Source of the DNA: Desulfoscipio geothermicus
GTDB taxonomy: Bacteria > Bacillota > Desulfotomaculia > Desulfotomaculales > Desulfallaceae
Direction of reading: 5' to 3'
NCBI GenBank assembly: GCA_016841205.1
Contig: JAENZP010000002.1
Location: 124,001 to 188,000 of the forward strand
DNA: 64,000 bases
In this document: positions 1 through 7,841 of the stretch, piece after piece
How the letters are laid out: each line of letters begins with the position of its first letter
Position numbering within the stretch: the stretch's first letter is position 1
The notes under the pieces: model-generated
Databases searched by the model: none
The model's input: the letters and a program-made list of their open reading frames with translations, nothing else
What the model was told of the DNA's origin: nothing
Position numbers and translations under genes: made by a program

Positions 1-197
1 AGAAAATCAATTATATCCAAAAGTTGCTGATTGGTTTTGTATAGTTGTTCTTCAGTCAAGCTACAGTCCCTCCATCATATAGAGTATAATGGAGTTATTC
101 TATGTAATTTATTATTTTCCTTTGAAGATATTGTCAAATTAAGATTAATCTGGACCATTATTGCCAAGACAGTCTCAAAATACATGTCAGTAAAAAA

Positions 198-235
198 ATT
201 AAAGTCGCCACAACAAGTGGCGGCTTTAATTTTTC
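198..235. terminator. Hairpin with flanking A/T runs, likely bidirectional terminator
   Basis: Inverted repeat attaaagtcgccac / gtggcggctttaat with a 5-nt loop and one G-T pair, followed by a T-rich tract on the + strand and preceded by an A-rich tract, so it could stop transcription in both directions. It probably ends a gene that lies left of the window. Confidence 0.7.
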
Positions 236-265
236 TAAATCATATGAGAATGGGTAAATGAATTA

Positions 266-375
266 GGGGGTCAGACCTTGACAATTGACACTGAACTGCG
301 TGTCAATTGTCAAGGTCTGACCCCTGCCTACTCTGAAATGCGTGTCAATTGTCAAGGTCTGACCCCCTGCCTACT
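266..375. repeat. REP-like inverted and direct repeat cluster
   Basis: A 25-26 bp sequence (gggtcagaccttgacaatt core) occurs three times: once on the + strand at 266-291, and twice inverted at 300-324 and 342-367. The two inverted copies sit in a 42-bp tandem unit ending in tgcctact. The arrangement can fold into a long hairpin directly downstream of the rph-like gene. Such palindromes resemble REP elements mobilised by RAYT (Y1-type) transposases in Clostridia; no RAYT gene is in the window. Confidence 0.8.
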
Positions 376-377
376 GT

Positions 378-3008
378 CTAAGGCAGTATCTCAACGTATC
401 CTTCCGTTCCGTTTATTCGAATTCGCTGTCCATCCCGGATCAATTTCGTGGCGTTATCCACGCCTACGACCGCGGGAAGGCCGTATTCGCGCGCAATGAC
501 GGCTCCATGAGTCATCAGTCCGCCTACTTCCGTCACCAGGCCTTTAACGGATACAAACAGCGGCGTCCAACTGGGGTCAGTGAATGAAGTGACCAAAATA
601 TCGCCTTCTTCTGTTTTAGCATCGGCCATTTTTAAAACGACCCGTGCCCGGCCCTCAATGACGCCGGATGAAACGGGTATACCCGCCAAAGCGCCCCGGG
701 GAATATTACCGGTGTTGTATTCGCCGGAGATAGCCTCGCCCTCGGACGTCAACAACCGCGGTGGCGAAAGCTTCTCATAAACCGCATATTCCTCTTTTCT
801 CCTGGTTATGATGCTGTAATCCAGCCGGTTGGTGCGAACAACCTCCCGGAGTTCCCAAAAGGACAGATAATAGATGTCTTCCTTTTCCCGGATGACGCCC
901 TTTTGCACAAGCCCGGCTGCCTCCCGCAGCAGGGCCTGCTTATAAATCCAGTAGCGTTGAATGAAAGCATACTTGGGATACTCCCTATAACCAATAAAAT
1001 TGCGCAAAACGCTGATCATCTTTTTGGTTTTTTCAGCCTTTTGTTTGCCGCCGGGCAATTGCTCCAAACGGGTTATAAGATCCAGTTCTTTCTGCTCTGC
1101 TTCCAGCCGCCCCTGCTCAAATTTTCTGCTGCGCGCGTCGGGCTCAAAATTTTTGATATTGCTGAGGATCATGGGGATAAGCGCGGTCGGCTGCTCGTTC
1201 CAACGGGGCCTGGTTATATCGATCTCACCGGAACAGCGCATGCCGTACTTTTCCAGATACGCCCGTATTGAGCCGCCGACGGCAGCGCCGCCCGCCAGTT
1301 TGGCAAGGTCCTCAAAGAAAGTCTTATCACTGGCATGGTTAAAATAATCAATCACAGCCGGGTATCGCCGGACCACGTCCGATACATCCAGCAGCGCCAG
1401 CCCCATTTCCGATGTAACGTTATTGGCAACCGATTGGGAAAGCGTGTCGGCCGCGCTCTTCTCGCCCAGCCACTTTTCCATATTTTTATTGATCCAATAC
1501 GCCGCATACAAGCCCGCCATGATCGCTCCCATGCCCTGCGGGTTATACACAACTTCTTTTAATATCTTGTGGTCCTCCGCAATAAAGGCAAACAGTTCGT
1601 CACCGGACACGCCGGCGATCCTTTGCCGCAAATTTTTAATCGACGCCTCGTTGCTGGAAATGAGATCTTTGATTACCGTTACATCGTTATTGCGGTAAAG
1701 CTTGACGGCATGAATAAACATATCCCAGGACAGCTTCTCGCTACGTACGCTGAATAACCTCTTCCCCCGCGGCAATGATTTCATAAAAGCTCTTCGCCGC
1801 ATTAAATTCAAAATAGCGTTCTGCATCAGGGGGTCGTACTTACTCATCGTGCCGAGCATGATCTTACGGCCGACGGTCGAGGCCAGGTCATGCGACATAT
1901 CGACGAACAGTCTTCCGCCGGCTTGCAGTATTGGATATTGGTCAGATAAAAGTTGGAAAAAGGACACCCCCAATGGTTTGATGGCATCCGTCATCATCTG
2001 TTGATGGCCCACCGACATATAGGCCCGGTTCCGCCCATCGTTCACGTCCGGTACGGGGAATAAGGTGGTAATGGGACGGCTCTGAACGATATAAAATACA
2101 TTTTCAGCGATAAGGCACCATTCGATGTCCTGGGGGCAGCCAAAATGCGCCTCGATCTTTCTACCGATGCGTTCAAGCTGTAAAATCTGATCATCCGTCA
2201 ATGTCTGCATGTTCTGCTGATCGGGCCCTATTTCCCGCTCTTCCGTACCGCCTTCTTCCAACGCGTAGACGGCTATTTTTTTGGCGGATATTTTTTTATC
2301 AATTATCCTGCCTTCCCGCACCTTATAGATATCAGCGTTCACCAGGCCGGAGACCAGCGCCTCGCCAAGCCCGAAACCGGCATCGATGGACAGCACCTTC
2401 CTGTTGGAGGTGACGGGATCGGCGGTAAATAAAATCCCCGCGGCCCGCGGGAAAACCATCCGCTGAATAACAACAGACAAATAGACCTTGCGGTGGTTGA
2501 AGCCGTTTTGCATGCGGTAGATCACGGCCCGGTCCGTAAACAGCGACGCCCAGCACTTACTGATATGCTGTAAAATCGTAGCTTTACCCTTGATGTTCAA
2601 ATACGTATCCTGTTGTCCCGCAAACGAGGCCAGCGGCAAATCCTCCGCCGTGGCGCTGGAACGCACGGCATAGGCGTTCTCCTCGCCAAGCTCTGAAAGA
2701 TAGCGCATGATTGCTTCCGTTATATCCCCGGCAATCTCTATCCCCTCGATGACTTTACGAATTTTGCCGCAGATTAAACCGATTTTTTCCCTGTCGTCCA
2801 CTATTAGAGACGATAGTTGATTCAGCAATGTGTCGAACTGCCGGTTGGAACTGATCATTCTTTTATACGCCTCGGTGGTAACGCAAAAACCCTCCGGTAC
2901 CCGTATTCCCTCAATCCCTGATAGTTCCCCCAAGTTTAAGCCTTTGCCCCCGACGACCATAAGCTTTGTTTTGTCGATCTCATGGAAACCAAGTACATAT
3001 GAATTCAT
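378..3008 (-). CDS. rph: Rifamycin phosphotransferase (PEP-synthase-like)
   Basis: This 876-residue protein has the three-part architecture of rifampin phosphotransferase: an N-terminal ATP-grasp PPDK_N domain (GGKGLNLGEL near residue 21, SSATAEDLPLASFAGQQ near 115), a central substrate-binding region, and a C-terminal swivelling phosphohistidine domain (GGLMTHGAVIAREYGLP, His834). Length and sequence along its whole extent agree with my memory of Listeria RPH (about 867 aa), including the central region, which separates it from true PEP synthase; the PEP/pyruvate TIM barrel is absent. RPH uses ATP to phosphorylate rifamycins at the C21 hydroxyl, giving AMP and phosphate, in the cytosol. The ATG follows AAAGGGGG. 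It seems to be transcribed alone, with a REP-like cluster just past the stop. The call is firm for the family; activity on rifamycin is inferred. Confidence 0.87.
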   Translation of the reverse strand: MNSYVLGFHEIDKTKLMVVGGKGLNLGELSGIEGIRVPEGFCVTTEAYKRMISSNRQFDTLLNQLSSLIVDDREKIGLICGKIRKVIEGIEIAGDITEAIMRYLSELGEENAYAVRSSATAEDLPLASFAGQQDTYLNIKGKATILQHISKCWASLFTDRAVIYRMQNGFNHRKVYLSVVIQRMVFPRAAGILFTADPVTSNRKVLSIDAGFGLGEALVSGLVNADIYKVREGRIIDKKISAKKIAVYALEEGGTEEREIGPDQQNMQTLTDDQILQLERIGRKIEAHFGCPQDIEWCLIAENVFYIVQSRPITTLFPVPDVNDGRNRAYMSVGHQQMMTDAIKPLGVSFFQLLSDQYPILQAGGRLFVDMSHDLASTVGRKIMLGTMSKYDPLMQNAILNLMRRRAFMKSLPRGKRLFSVRSEKLSWDMFIHAVKLYRNNDVTVIKDLISSNEASIKNLRQRIAGVSGDELFAFIAEDHKILKEVVYNPQGMGAIMAGLYAAYWINKNMEKWLGEKSAADTLSQSVANNVTSEMGLALLDVSDVVRRYPAVIDYFNHASDKTFFEDLAKLAGGAAVGGSIRAYLEKYGMRCSGEIDITRPRWNEQPTALIPMILSNIKNFEPDARSRKFEQGRLEAEQKELDLITRLEQLPGGKQKAEKTKKMISVLRNFIGYREYPKYAFIQRYWIYKQALLREAAGLVQKGVIREKEDIYYLSFWELREVVRTNRLDYSIITRRKEEYAVYEKLSPPRLLTSEGEAISGEYNTGNIPRGALAGIPVSSGVIEGRARVVLKMADAKTEEGDILVTSFTDPSWTPLFVSVKGLVTEVGGLMTHGAVIAREYGLPAVVGVDNATKLIRDGQRIRINGTEGYVEILP

Positions 3009-3161
3009 ACGGGAATCCCCCTTTAGTGTTCAATACCGTAACGGATTATGACTATATTTATATTGTTTCCATTGCAACAGCGCTAAATATAGATATGCGT
3101 AGTTAATTTTTGGGTTATGCACTTTTTCGAATACATAGAAAAAGAGGACACATTTGCCCTC

Positions 3162-3299
3162 CTAAAAAACAACACCAAGCAGTGGAGAAAAAATATAGGA
3201 CAATAAGGTTAGCAATGATTCCAGATGGCCGGCAATTCCCGTAAATGCCAGCACTGTCCCAATGGCGGCGCAAATAATCGTACTTTTCCAGCATTCCAA
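3162..3299 (-). pseudogene. Possible remnant of a membrane permease C-terminus (NCS1/CodB-like)
   Basis: A reading frame without start codon on the minus strand encodes a hydrophobic stretch (KSTIICAAIGTVLAFTGIAG, then a segment ending SPLLGVVF and a stop). Spacing and hydrophobicity recall the last helices of purine/cytosine permeases. It is open only 46 codons and is bounded by stops, so if related it is a dead fragment. The ORF-track entry at 3115..3303 is a different frame of the same DNA. Identification is weak. Confidence 0.25.
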
Positions 3300-3323
3300 T
3301 CAAGGAAATATGTACTTACGCTG

Positions 3324-3785
3324 CTATCCAAGCTTTCGACGTAATATTGGAAAATATTTCTTCTCTTTAGGTATAAAGTTTTGAACTCTTTTAATCACAC
3401 TAACCATACTCTGTACCAGATAAAGGTGCTTATTTTCAAAACTGATATATTTATAACTATCTATTTCGGGTAATTTACGGCCATATTTATCGCTGAAGTA
3501 AGAGCAACATTTCATGCTTAGTAGGGAAGGCAAATCTTGCATCATCATTAAAAATAGGTGTAGATCTTTTTCGCGAGTATATTCGTGAACTCCTAAATCC
3601 TGCAAACTCCCAGATTCCAGCTTAATCCCGGTCTCTTCTTCAGCTTCGCGAATGCAAGCTGAAATGGGTTCCTCGCCAGGCTTCACTAATCCCTTGGGGA
3701 TATCGTAAAATTTTCTACCTGTTACGTGGCAGACTAAAAATTTATTACCATCAGTAAAAATAACCCCTGCTGATAACTTCTTCAC
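3324..3785 (-). CDS. Nudix hydrolase
   Basis: The Nudix box is complete: G-x5-E-x7-REAEEETGI, starting at GLVKPGE, so Mg2+-dependent hydrolysis of a nucleoside diphosphate-linked substrate is expected in the cytosol; the substrate cannot be read from sequence. I place the start at a GTG (protein begins MKKLSAGVIF), preceded by AGGAGGG with 9-nt spacing, giving 153 aa, close to the usual Nudix size. The longer ORF of 183 aa adds 30 residues with no ribosome site or family resemblance. The C-terminal third (SMVSVIKRVQNF onward) is basic and lies outside the fold. No operon partner is evident. Confidence 0.85.
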   Translation of the reverse strand: MKKLSAGVIFTDGNKFLVCHVTGRKFYDIPKGLVKPGEEPISACIREAEEETGIKLESGSLQDLGVHEYTREKDLHLFLMMMQDLPSLLSMKCCSYFSDKYGRKLPEIDSYKYISFENKHLYLVQSMVSVIKRVQNFIPKEKKYFPILRRKLG

Positions 3786-4022
3786 CTTATATAACCCTCC
3801 TGAATTTATATATAACTTAATATTTTTGGTTTTCCAATAATCTTTTATTTTAATCATCGTGTTAGAATATGCCAATTTCTGTTCATGTGTTCGCGGTAAA
3901 AGGTGATGTTATTCAACGTTCAAAGCGTTAGTTTTACTCATCTTTGTAACAAAAACTCATTGTTGACCATATTATAAAGAAAAGGTTGGTAACCTTACTT
4001 TACCAAGAAAGGGGGCAATAAC

Positions 4023-4130
4023 ATGGGCTTCGGAGCAGGTTGCGGCACTGGCTGCGGTTCTGGAGGTTTCATCCTATTCCTTATACTGATACTCCTAGTA
4101 TTTGGTATGGGATTCTGCGGATGTGTATAA
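4023..4130 (+). CDS. YjcZ-like tiny membrane protein
   Basis: This 35-codon ORF is too short for the ORF track. It has a good ribosome site (AAAGGGGGC, 8 nt before ATG) and encodes a Gly/Cys-rich head (MGFGAGCGTGCGSGG) followed by one hydrophobic helix (FILFLILILLVFGMGF) and a CGCV tail. Layout and the GGF-helix pattern match the YjcZ/Tiny_TM sporulation family of Bacilli and Clostridia, whose molecular role is unknown. Four cysteines flanking the helix (two before, two after) are unusual for the family. A hairpin lies downstream. Confidence 0.7.
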   Translation: MGFGAGCGTGCGSGGFILFLILILLVFGMGFCGCV

Positions 4131-4173
4131 AAAATGAGATAGTATTTTTTCCTCCTTCTAATATATATCACTG

Positions 4174-4202
4174 CAAAGCATTCCCTTTTGGGGAATGCTT
4201 TG
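4174..4202 (+). terminator. Hairpin downstream of the YjcZ-like gene
   Basis: Perfect 12-bp stem caaagcattccc / gggaatgctttg with a 5-nt loop, 44 nt after the stop codon. The following bases are tcgttata, so no long U-tract is present; termination efficiency is uncertain. Confidence 0.5.
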
Positions 4203-4397
4203 TCGTTATAGCGTTAAATAACTTCGCCGGTGAGGGAAAGGTATACATGCTAGCCAGTACACGGGCCATTGCTATGGTCAAGCTTATCATTATATGTCGA
4301 CTGGTTATTGAGCCCATGGGGATACAATAATATAACAATTTAATCTTCAAACTCATATTATATTTTGCTAAGCTTTTTTTACTGTGGAGGGAAAAAG

Positions 4398-4670
4398 GTG
4401 GACACATGTGAATCAATATCCCCTGATATGCTAGCCATTTTAGCTGCTTTATTTGCAGTAATTACATCTAATAATATAGACCCTGCAAAACTTAATGTTA
4501 TCGGCAATTTTATAGTTGCTGTAGGCAGTGAAATGCTTACTATAGCTGCTCAAGAGTCAAATATACAGTCAAAAAAAGATGATGAAGAAAGAAAAAACCT
4601 AATAGCTGAACAAATCGAATTATTGCAAAAGGAAATTGATCTACTTCAAAAAAAATTAAACACTATATAA
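4398..4670 (+). CDS. Small hypothetical protein with C-terminal coiled coil
   Basis: I do not recognise a family. The start is a GTG preceded by TGGAGGG (spacing about 6), giving 90 aa rather than the 101 of the ORF track. Residues 9-50 are mildly hydrophobic (MLAILAALFAVIT, then FIVAVGSEMLTIAAQ), and residues 55-90 form a clear heptad-like, charged coiled coil (AEQIELLQKEIDLLQKKLN). The segregation of a hydrophobic N-half and a coiled-coil C-half recalls small membrane-associated spore or phage-type proteins, but nothing decides this. It stands alone between a YjcZ-like gene and a convergent cluster. Confidence 0.6.
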   Translation: MDTCESISPDMLAILAALFAVITSNNIDPAKLNVIGNFIVAVGSEMLTIAAQESNIQSKKDDEERKNLIAEQIELLQKEIDLLQKKLNTI

Positions 4671-4762
4671 ACTTCAACGATCTGGCACATTCTCCACAAT
4701 GAAGTAATTCCCTCCCCAAAAAATCATTAGACTGACCCCTCAACCCCTTATCAATCTTATGC

Positions 4763-4981
4763 TCATTCGTCAACAACGATTGCTTTGATAGCCCGGGAAT
4801 TATGATCCTTTTCTTCCTTGCTTTTCTCCAGGTATTCTTCGCTTGCATCATGAAGCGCCTGGAATACTTGTCTTTGCCATTCTTTAAGCGGTTCTTTAAC
4901 GGGAGCAGGGAACAATTCCGTTATAAGGTCAGCAAATTCCATTTTAAATTTAAGGATCTTTTTATAGATTTCATCATTCAT
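4763..4981 (-). CDS. Small hypothetical protein coupled to the ArsA-like ATPase
   Basis: A 72-residue, charged, helical protein (MNDEIYKKILKFKMEFADL...) whose ATG overlaps the last codons of the ArsA-like gene by 8 nt, with GGAGG 8 nt upstream inside that gene. Translational coupling therefore suggests a joint role. The ORF track starts five codons earlier at a TTG that would remove the ribosome site spacing. No known domain is recognised; a proline-rich kink (PAPVKEPLKEWQ) separates two predicted helices. Confidence 0.65.
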   Translation of the reverse strand: MNDEIYKKILKFKMEFADLITELFPAPVKEPLKEWQRQVFQALHDASEEYLEKSKEEKDHNSRAIKAIVVDE

Positions 4982-6149
4982 TGACAGCACCTCCAAATCT
5001 AATTATTAGGGTCTCTTCTTCAAATTTGGCACCGGCAACAGATAAGTTTTGCAGCATTTTGGGTAACGTGACATTTCTTTTTACGCTTCCAACCTTGATA
5101 ATTAATTCATCAGACTTTTGGTTCAGGGATATATCTTTTTTATTTGTAAAGGGTATATAAATTGCCAGCAAGTACTCATCCTTTTCTTTAAGCACGCGCT
5201 GCGTACAAGCGTTATATTTTATTTCCGCCGGGTCTTCTTCCTTAAAAATTTCCTTACCCATTCGTTCCAATATCTCCAATCCAATAACTTCCTTCTCAAA
5301 CAAGGGCACGTCGTAAATTGGCACCGGAGAAAAGCTTTCTTTAATCATTTCCGTATATTTGTTCTGTATTTCTTTCCAAAGAGTAAAGTATTGATCTGAA
5401 ACATTGTCAGGAATCACTTTATTAATAATCACCGCATCAACATTAAAATCGTATATATTAAGATAAGTAAAGCTTCTCTGTGCCTCCTTGACTACCATTT
5501 TTTCAGGATTTACAACAATTCGTACGCTGGTAATTTCCTTGTTGGTGAATAGCTGCCGCATTTCATCCAGCTGGTTATAAATCTTTTCAATTTCACCCAT
5601 GACTGAATCAGAAGGCATTGGTACACCGAGTAAAGGTTCCGCCACCGGTCTCAGTATCTTAATGGCCTTACGCTTAATGGGGAAAAGTTTATCCATCCAC
5701 CAGCGCAGCATATCAGGAAAACTTAACAGGGCCAAAGTCTCCCCGGTGGGAGCACAGTCTATTACAATTACTTCATAGGCGTTTTCATTGTAGTAGCGCA
5801 GAATTCTTAGGAGACTGAGCAAATCCTCCATTCCCGGGAATACGGTTAATTCTTCAGTGGTAATGTCTTTAATTGCTTTGGCAGTAAGCAAGTTCGTCAA
5901 ATATTTCTGAACCTGCCCCCAGCCTTTTTCCACCTCGTGAGTGGAGTCTATCTCCTGGGCCCATAAGTTTGGCTTAATAAGCAGGGGTTCCGGTGCCAGC
6001 TTGATATCTAGGGAATCTCCCAAGCTGTGGGCCCGGTCTGTACTGACTAACAGAGTCTTTTTTCCGCTGGCTGCACTTTGCACTGCCGTTGCCGCAGCAA
6101 TACTCGTTTTACCGACTCCACCCTTACCGGTATATAATATAATCCTCAT
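4974..6149 (-). CDS. ArsA/GET3-family ATPase with Hsp20-like C-terminal domain
   Basis: The N-terminus carries the deviant Walker A of the ArsA/Get3/MinD class (GKGGVGKTS, residues 8-16), a switch region STDRAHSLGDSL, and the family motif DCAPTGETLALL. The last 80 residues form an ArsA_HSP20-type beta domain (ending ETLIIRFGGAVNE). It is a single-ATPase form of about 391 aa, as opposed to the duplicated arsenite-pump ArsA, and no arsB or arsR lies nearby, so arsenite transport is not implied; a role in membrane-protein or metal-cluster handling is equally possible. I prefer ATG 6149 (GGTGAG upstream) over GTG 6158. It lies downstream of a MarR gene, separated by a short palindrome. Confidence 0.85.
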   Translation of the reverse strand: MRIILYTGKGGVGKTSIAAATAVQSAASGKKTLLVSTDRAHSLGDSLDIKLAPEPLLIKPNLWAQEIDSTHEVEKGWGQVQKYLTNLLTAKAIKDITTEELTVFPGMEDLLSLLRILRYYNENAYEVIVIDCAPTGETLALLSFPDMLRWWMDKLFPIKRKAIKILRPVAEPLLGVPMPSDSVMGEIEKIYNQLDEMRQLFTNKEITSVRIVVNPEKMVVKEAQRSFTYLNIYDFNVDAVIINKVIPDNVSDQYFTLWKEIQNKYTEMIKESFSPVPIYDVPLFEKEVIGLEILERMGKEIFKEEDPAEIKYNACTQRVLKEKDEYLLAIYIPFTNKKDISLNQKSDELIIKVGSVKRNVTLPKMLQNLSVAGAKFEEETLIIRFGGAVNE

Positions 6150-6230
6150 ATTTCTCACCTACCTTACTATTATTATAGAATTATTTGAGTTTAAAATACT
6201 TCCTTGCTCGAACTATTGGGTAAATTTTTG

Positions 6231-6246
6231 GCCCACCTTGGTGGGC
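6231..6246. promoter_or_regulatory. Short GC-rich palindrome between marR and arsA-like genes
   Basis: gcccaccttggtgggc is a perfect 16-bp palindrome in the 106-nt gap between the MarR stop and the ArsA-like start. No U-tract follows on the minus strand, so it is more likely an operator or mRNA hairpin than a terminator. Confidence 0.45.
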
Positions 6247-6255
6247 TATGTTACA

Positions 6256-6735
6256 CTATTCGATTTCAATTTTCTTTACGCTTGTTTCAGGTTGTTTAAT
6301 ATCAGGTTCCTTTTCCCTGTTAAGCGCTTCAATTACTTTGATAAAGACCCGCATAAGCATTTCTCGTTCCTCTTCAGTAAGCAGGCGATCAATACGTTCA
6401 ACATATTCATTAATTGTTACTTTAATGCCTGCGACTAAAGCTTGCCCTGCTTCGGTAAGCTGAATTGAAACAATCCTGCGGTCAGATTCATTCCTTTCCC
6501 GGAGCAAATAACCTTTATTGACTAACCTGTTTATAATTCCGGTTGCCGTGCTTAACGGAATATTCAAATAGTCGGCAATCTCACTCATTATTACTTCGCC
6601 ATGTCGGTCAACAATCAGCATAGCAAGTATTTGAGATTTTGATAATTCTAAGTCAAGATCTATCCATTCTTCCGGATAGAGTATTTCTTTTAGATGATCC
6701 AGAAAAAAGTCCAAAAGTTTTATTTCCCCAGCCAT
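6256..6735 (-). CDS. MarR-family transcriptional regulator
   Basis: This 159-residue protein has the winged-helix layout of MarR: a helix-turn-helix at MSEIADYLNIPLSTATGIIN, a recognition segment NRLVNKGYLLRERNESDRR with the conserved D-x-R wing motif, and C-terminal dimerisation helices. The start ATG (MAGEIKLL) follows a strong GGAGGAGG. MarR proteins bind palindromes as dimers and lose DNA affinity on binding phenolic or other small ligands. Its position just upstream of and codirectional with the ArsA-like gene suggests that it regulates that pair; the palindrome at 6231 is a candidate site. Confidence 0.88.
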   Translation of the reverse strand: MAGEIKLLDFFLDHLKEILYPEEWIDLDLELSKSQILAMLIVDRHGEVIMSEIADYLNIPLSTATGIINRLVNKGYLLRERNESDRRIVSIQLTEAGQALVAGIKVTINEYVERIDRLLTEEEREMLMRVFIKVIEALNREKEPDIKQPETSVKKIEIE

Positions 6736-6992
6736 TAGACCTCCTCCCAATATTCTTCAAAACGAATATTTCGATATAGGAACTTTTCTATATATAAAAT
6801 ATTGCAATTTAATTCATTTGTCAAATCTTTTTTTAGCTAATTGTTTTAGTACTAAGGAAAAATAATTAGCTACCAGTGAAAATCCTTGTTTTAGTTAAAT
6901 GAGTATATTTGTTAAACGGCATATTTGCAATGTATAACTTTGACTAAGTTAAATAATAATACAGATATTATTGTAAATAGGAGGTTATGAAT

Positions 6993-7217
6993 ATGGAATG
7001 GTTATCACGTATTGCTTTAGCACTTGTAATTGTCGGCGCTATAAACTGGTTACTGGTAGGCCTCTTTCAATGGGATCTCGTCACAGCTTTATTTGGCGGA
7101 CAGACATTTAGACCCGCATCAGGCCTGAGCAGATTTATCTATGCTTTGGTAGGCTTGTCCGGTCTGTACGCTATCACCTTTTTCTTCAAAGAAAATGCCG
7201 CTGTTAGGGAAAAATAA
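6993..7217 (+). CDS. DUF378 (YuzA-like) small membrane protein
   Basis: A 74-residue protein with two hydrophobic helices (LALVIVGAINWLLVGLF and FIYALVGLSGLYAITFFF) and the DUF378 signature GAINWLLVGLF-W-DLV-LFGG. The function of the family is unknown. AGGAGG is 8 nt before the second ATG of the frame, which I take as the start; the first ATG is only 2 nt from the site. It is divergent from the MarR gene and is followed by a structured intergenic stretch. Confidence 0.88.
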   Translation: MEWLSRIALALVIVGAINWLLVGLFQWDLVTALFGGQTFRPASGLSRFIYALVGLSGLYAITFFFKENAAVREK

Positions 7218-7841
7218 AAACATACTTAGCCTATAAGTAATAAGGGAGTGTCGTAAAACGACTTTTAAAGTAGTTATCGATGCTCCCTCCTCGTATAGTA
7301 GATCTTTGGAAAACACCTCCCCCCCACCAAACCGGACAATCCAATAAGATAAATTCCGGGTCCTCCTTGAAGGTGATTTATCCCTTTATCTTCAACGCCC
7401 TACAGAGCATCATCAAAAAAGATAAGGAGATTGTTCTAAGCCCTAAACTATCTCTTCGTGAAACTTCACACTTTACCCATTGTCTGCCGATTATATAAAT
7501 GATTATATTTAAAATCCCCACTTTTTATAATCACTACTCAGGCCAACATTATGATAATATTTATAAGATATGTTAAACAACTCTCCATCACTTCAATTTC
7601 TAGTTTGCGCTGCTCCGGCAATACCTGAGCGCCATAAATAGCTTATGAAAAATTAATACCGGTAACTATCAAAATACAGGCTGCTATCCGGACTATACCC
7701 GATGGGAAAGCGGCGTATAAAAGAGGGACAAACGCATTAAACTTGTTTTCACATAAGAATTTCAGTTGAAGCAAACATTTCGATAAGGTATTGATAATAA
7801 TCTAATCAAAAATTGTGTGTTTTTGCAAAGAGGTGTTTCTA
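7218..7841. other. Intergenic stretch with a large imperfect inverted repeat; no gene recognised
   Basis: At 7243-7288 the arms agggagtgtcg / cgatgctccct (two G-T pairs) enclose a smaller hairpin gtcgtaaaacgac, giving a cruciform of about 46 nt 25 nt after the DUF378 stop. It may terminate that gene or be one end of a decayed mobile element. The rest has short ORFs on both strands without ribosome sites. The last 100 nt should contain the promoter of the response-regulator operon. Confidence 0.5.

Noticed and set aside
31-261. 76-aa + strand ORF at the left edge
   Set aside because: No ribosome site, AT-rich low-quality coding, and it runs through the terminator hairpin at 198-235.
378-3008. 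Annotation as phosphoenolpyruvate synthase
   Set aside because: The C-terminal PEP/pyruvate-binding barrel is absent and the domain order is that of rifamycin phosphotransferase.
4663-4851. 62-aa minus ORF overlapping the ArsA-coupled small gene
   Set aside because: It overlaps the better-supported ORF 4763-4981 in another frame and has no ribosome site.
7280-7498. 72-aa + strand ORF after DUF378
   Set aside because: No ribosome site, starts inside a hairpin arm, and its sequence shows no protein-family pattern.
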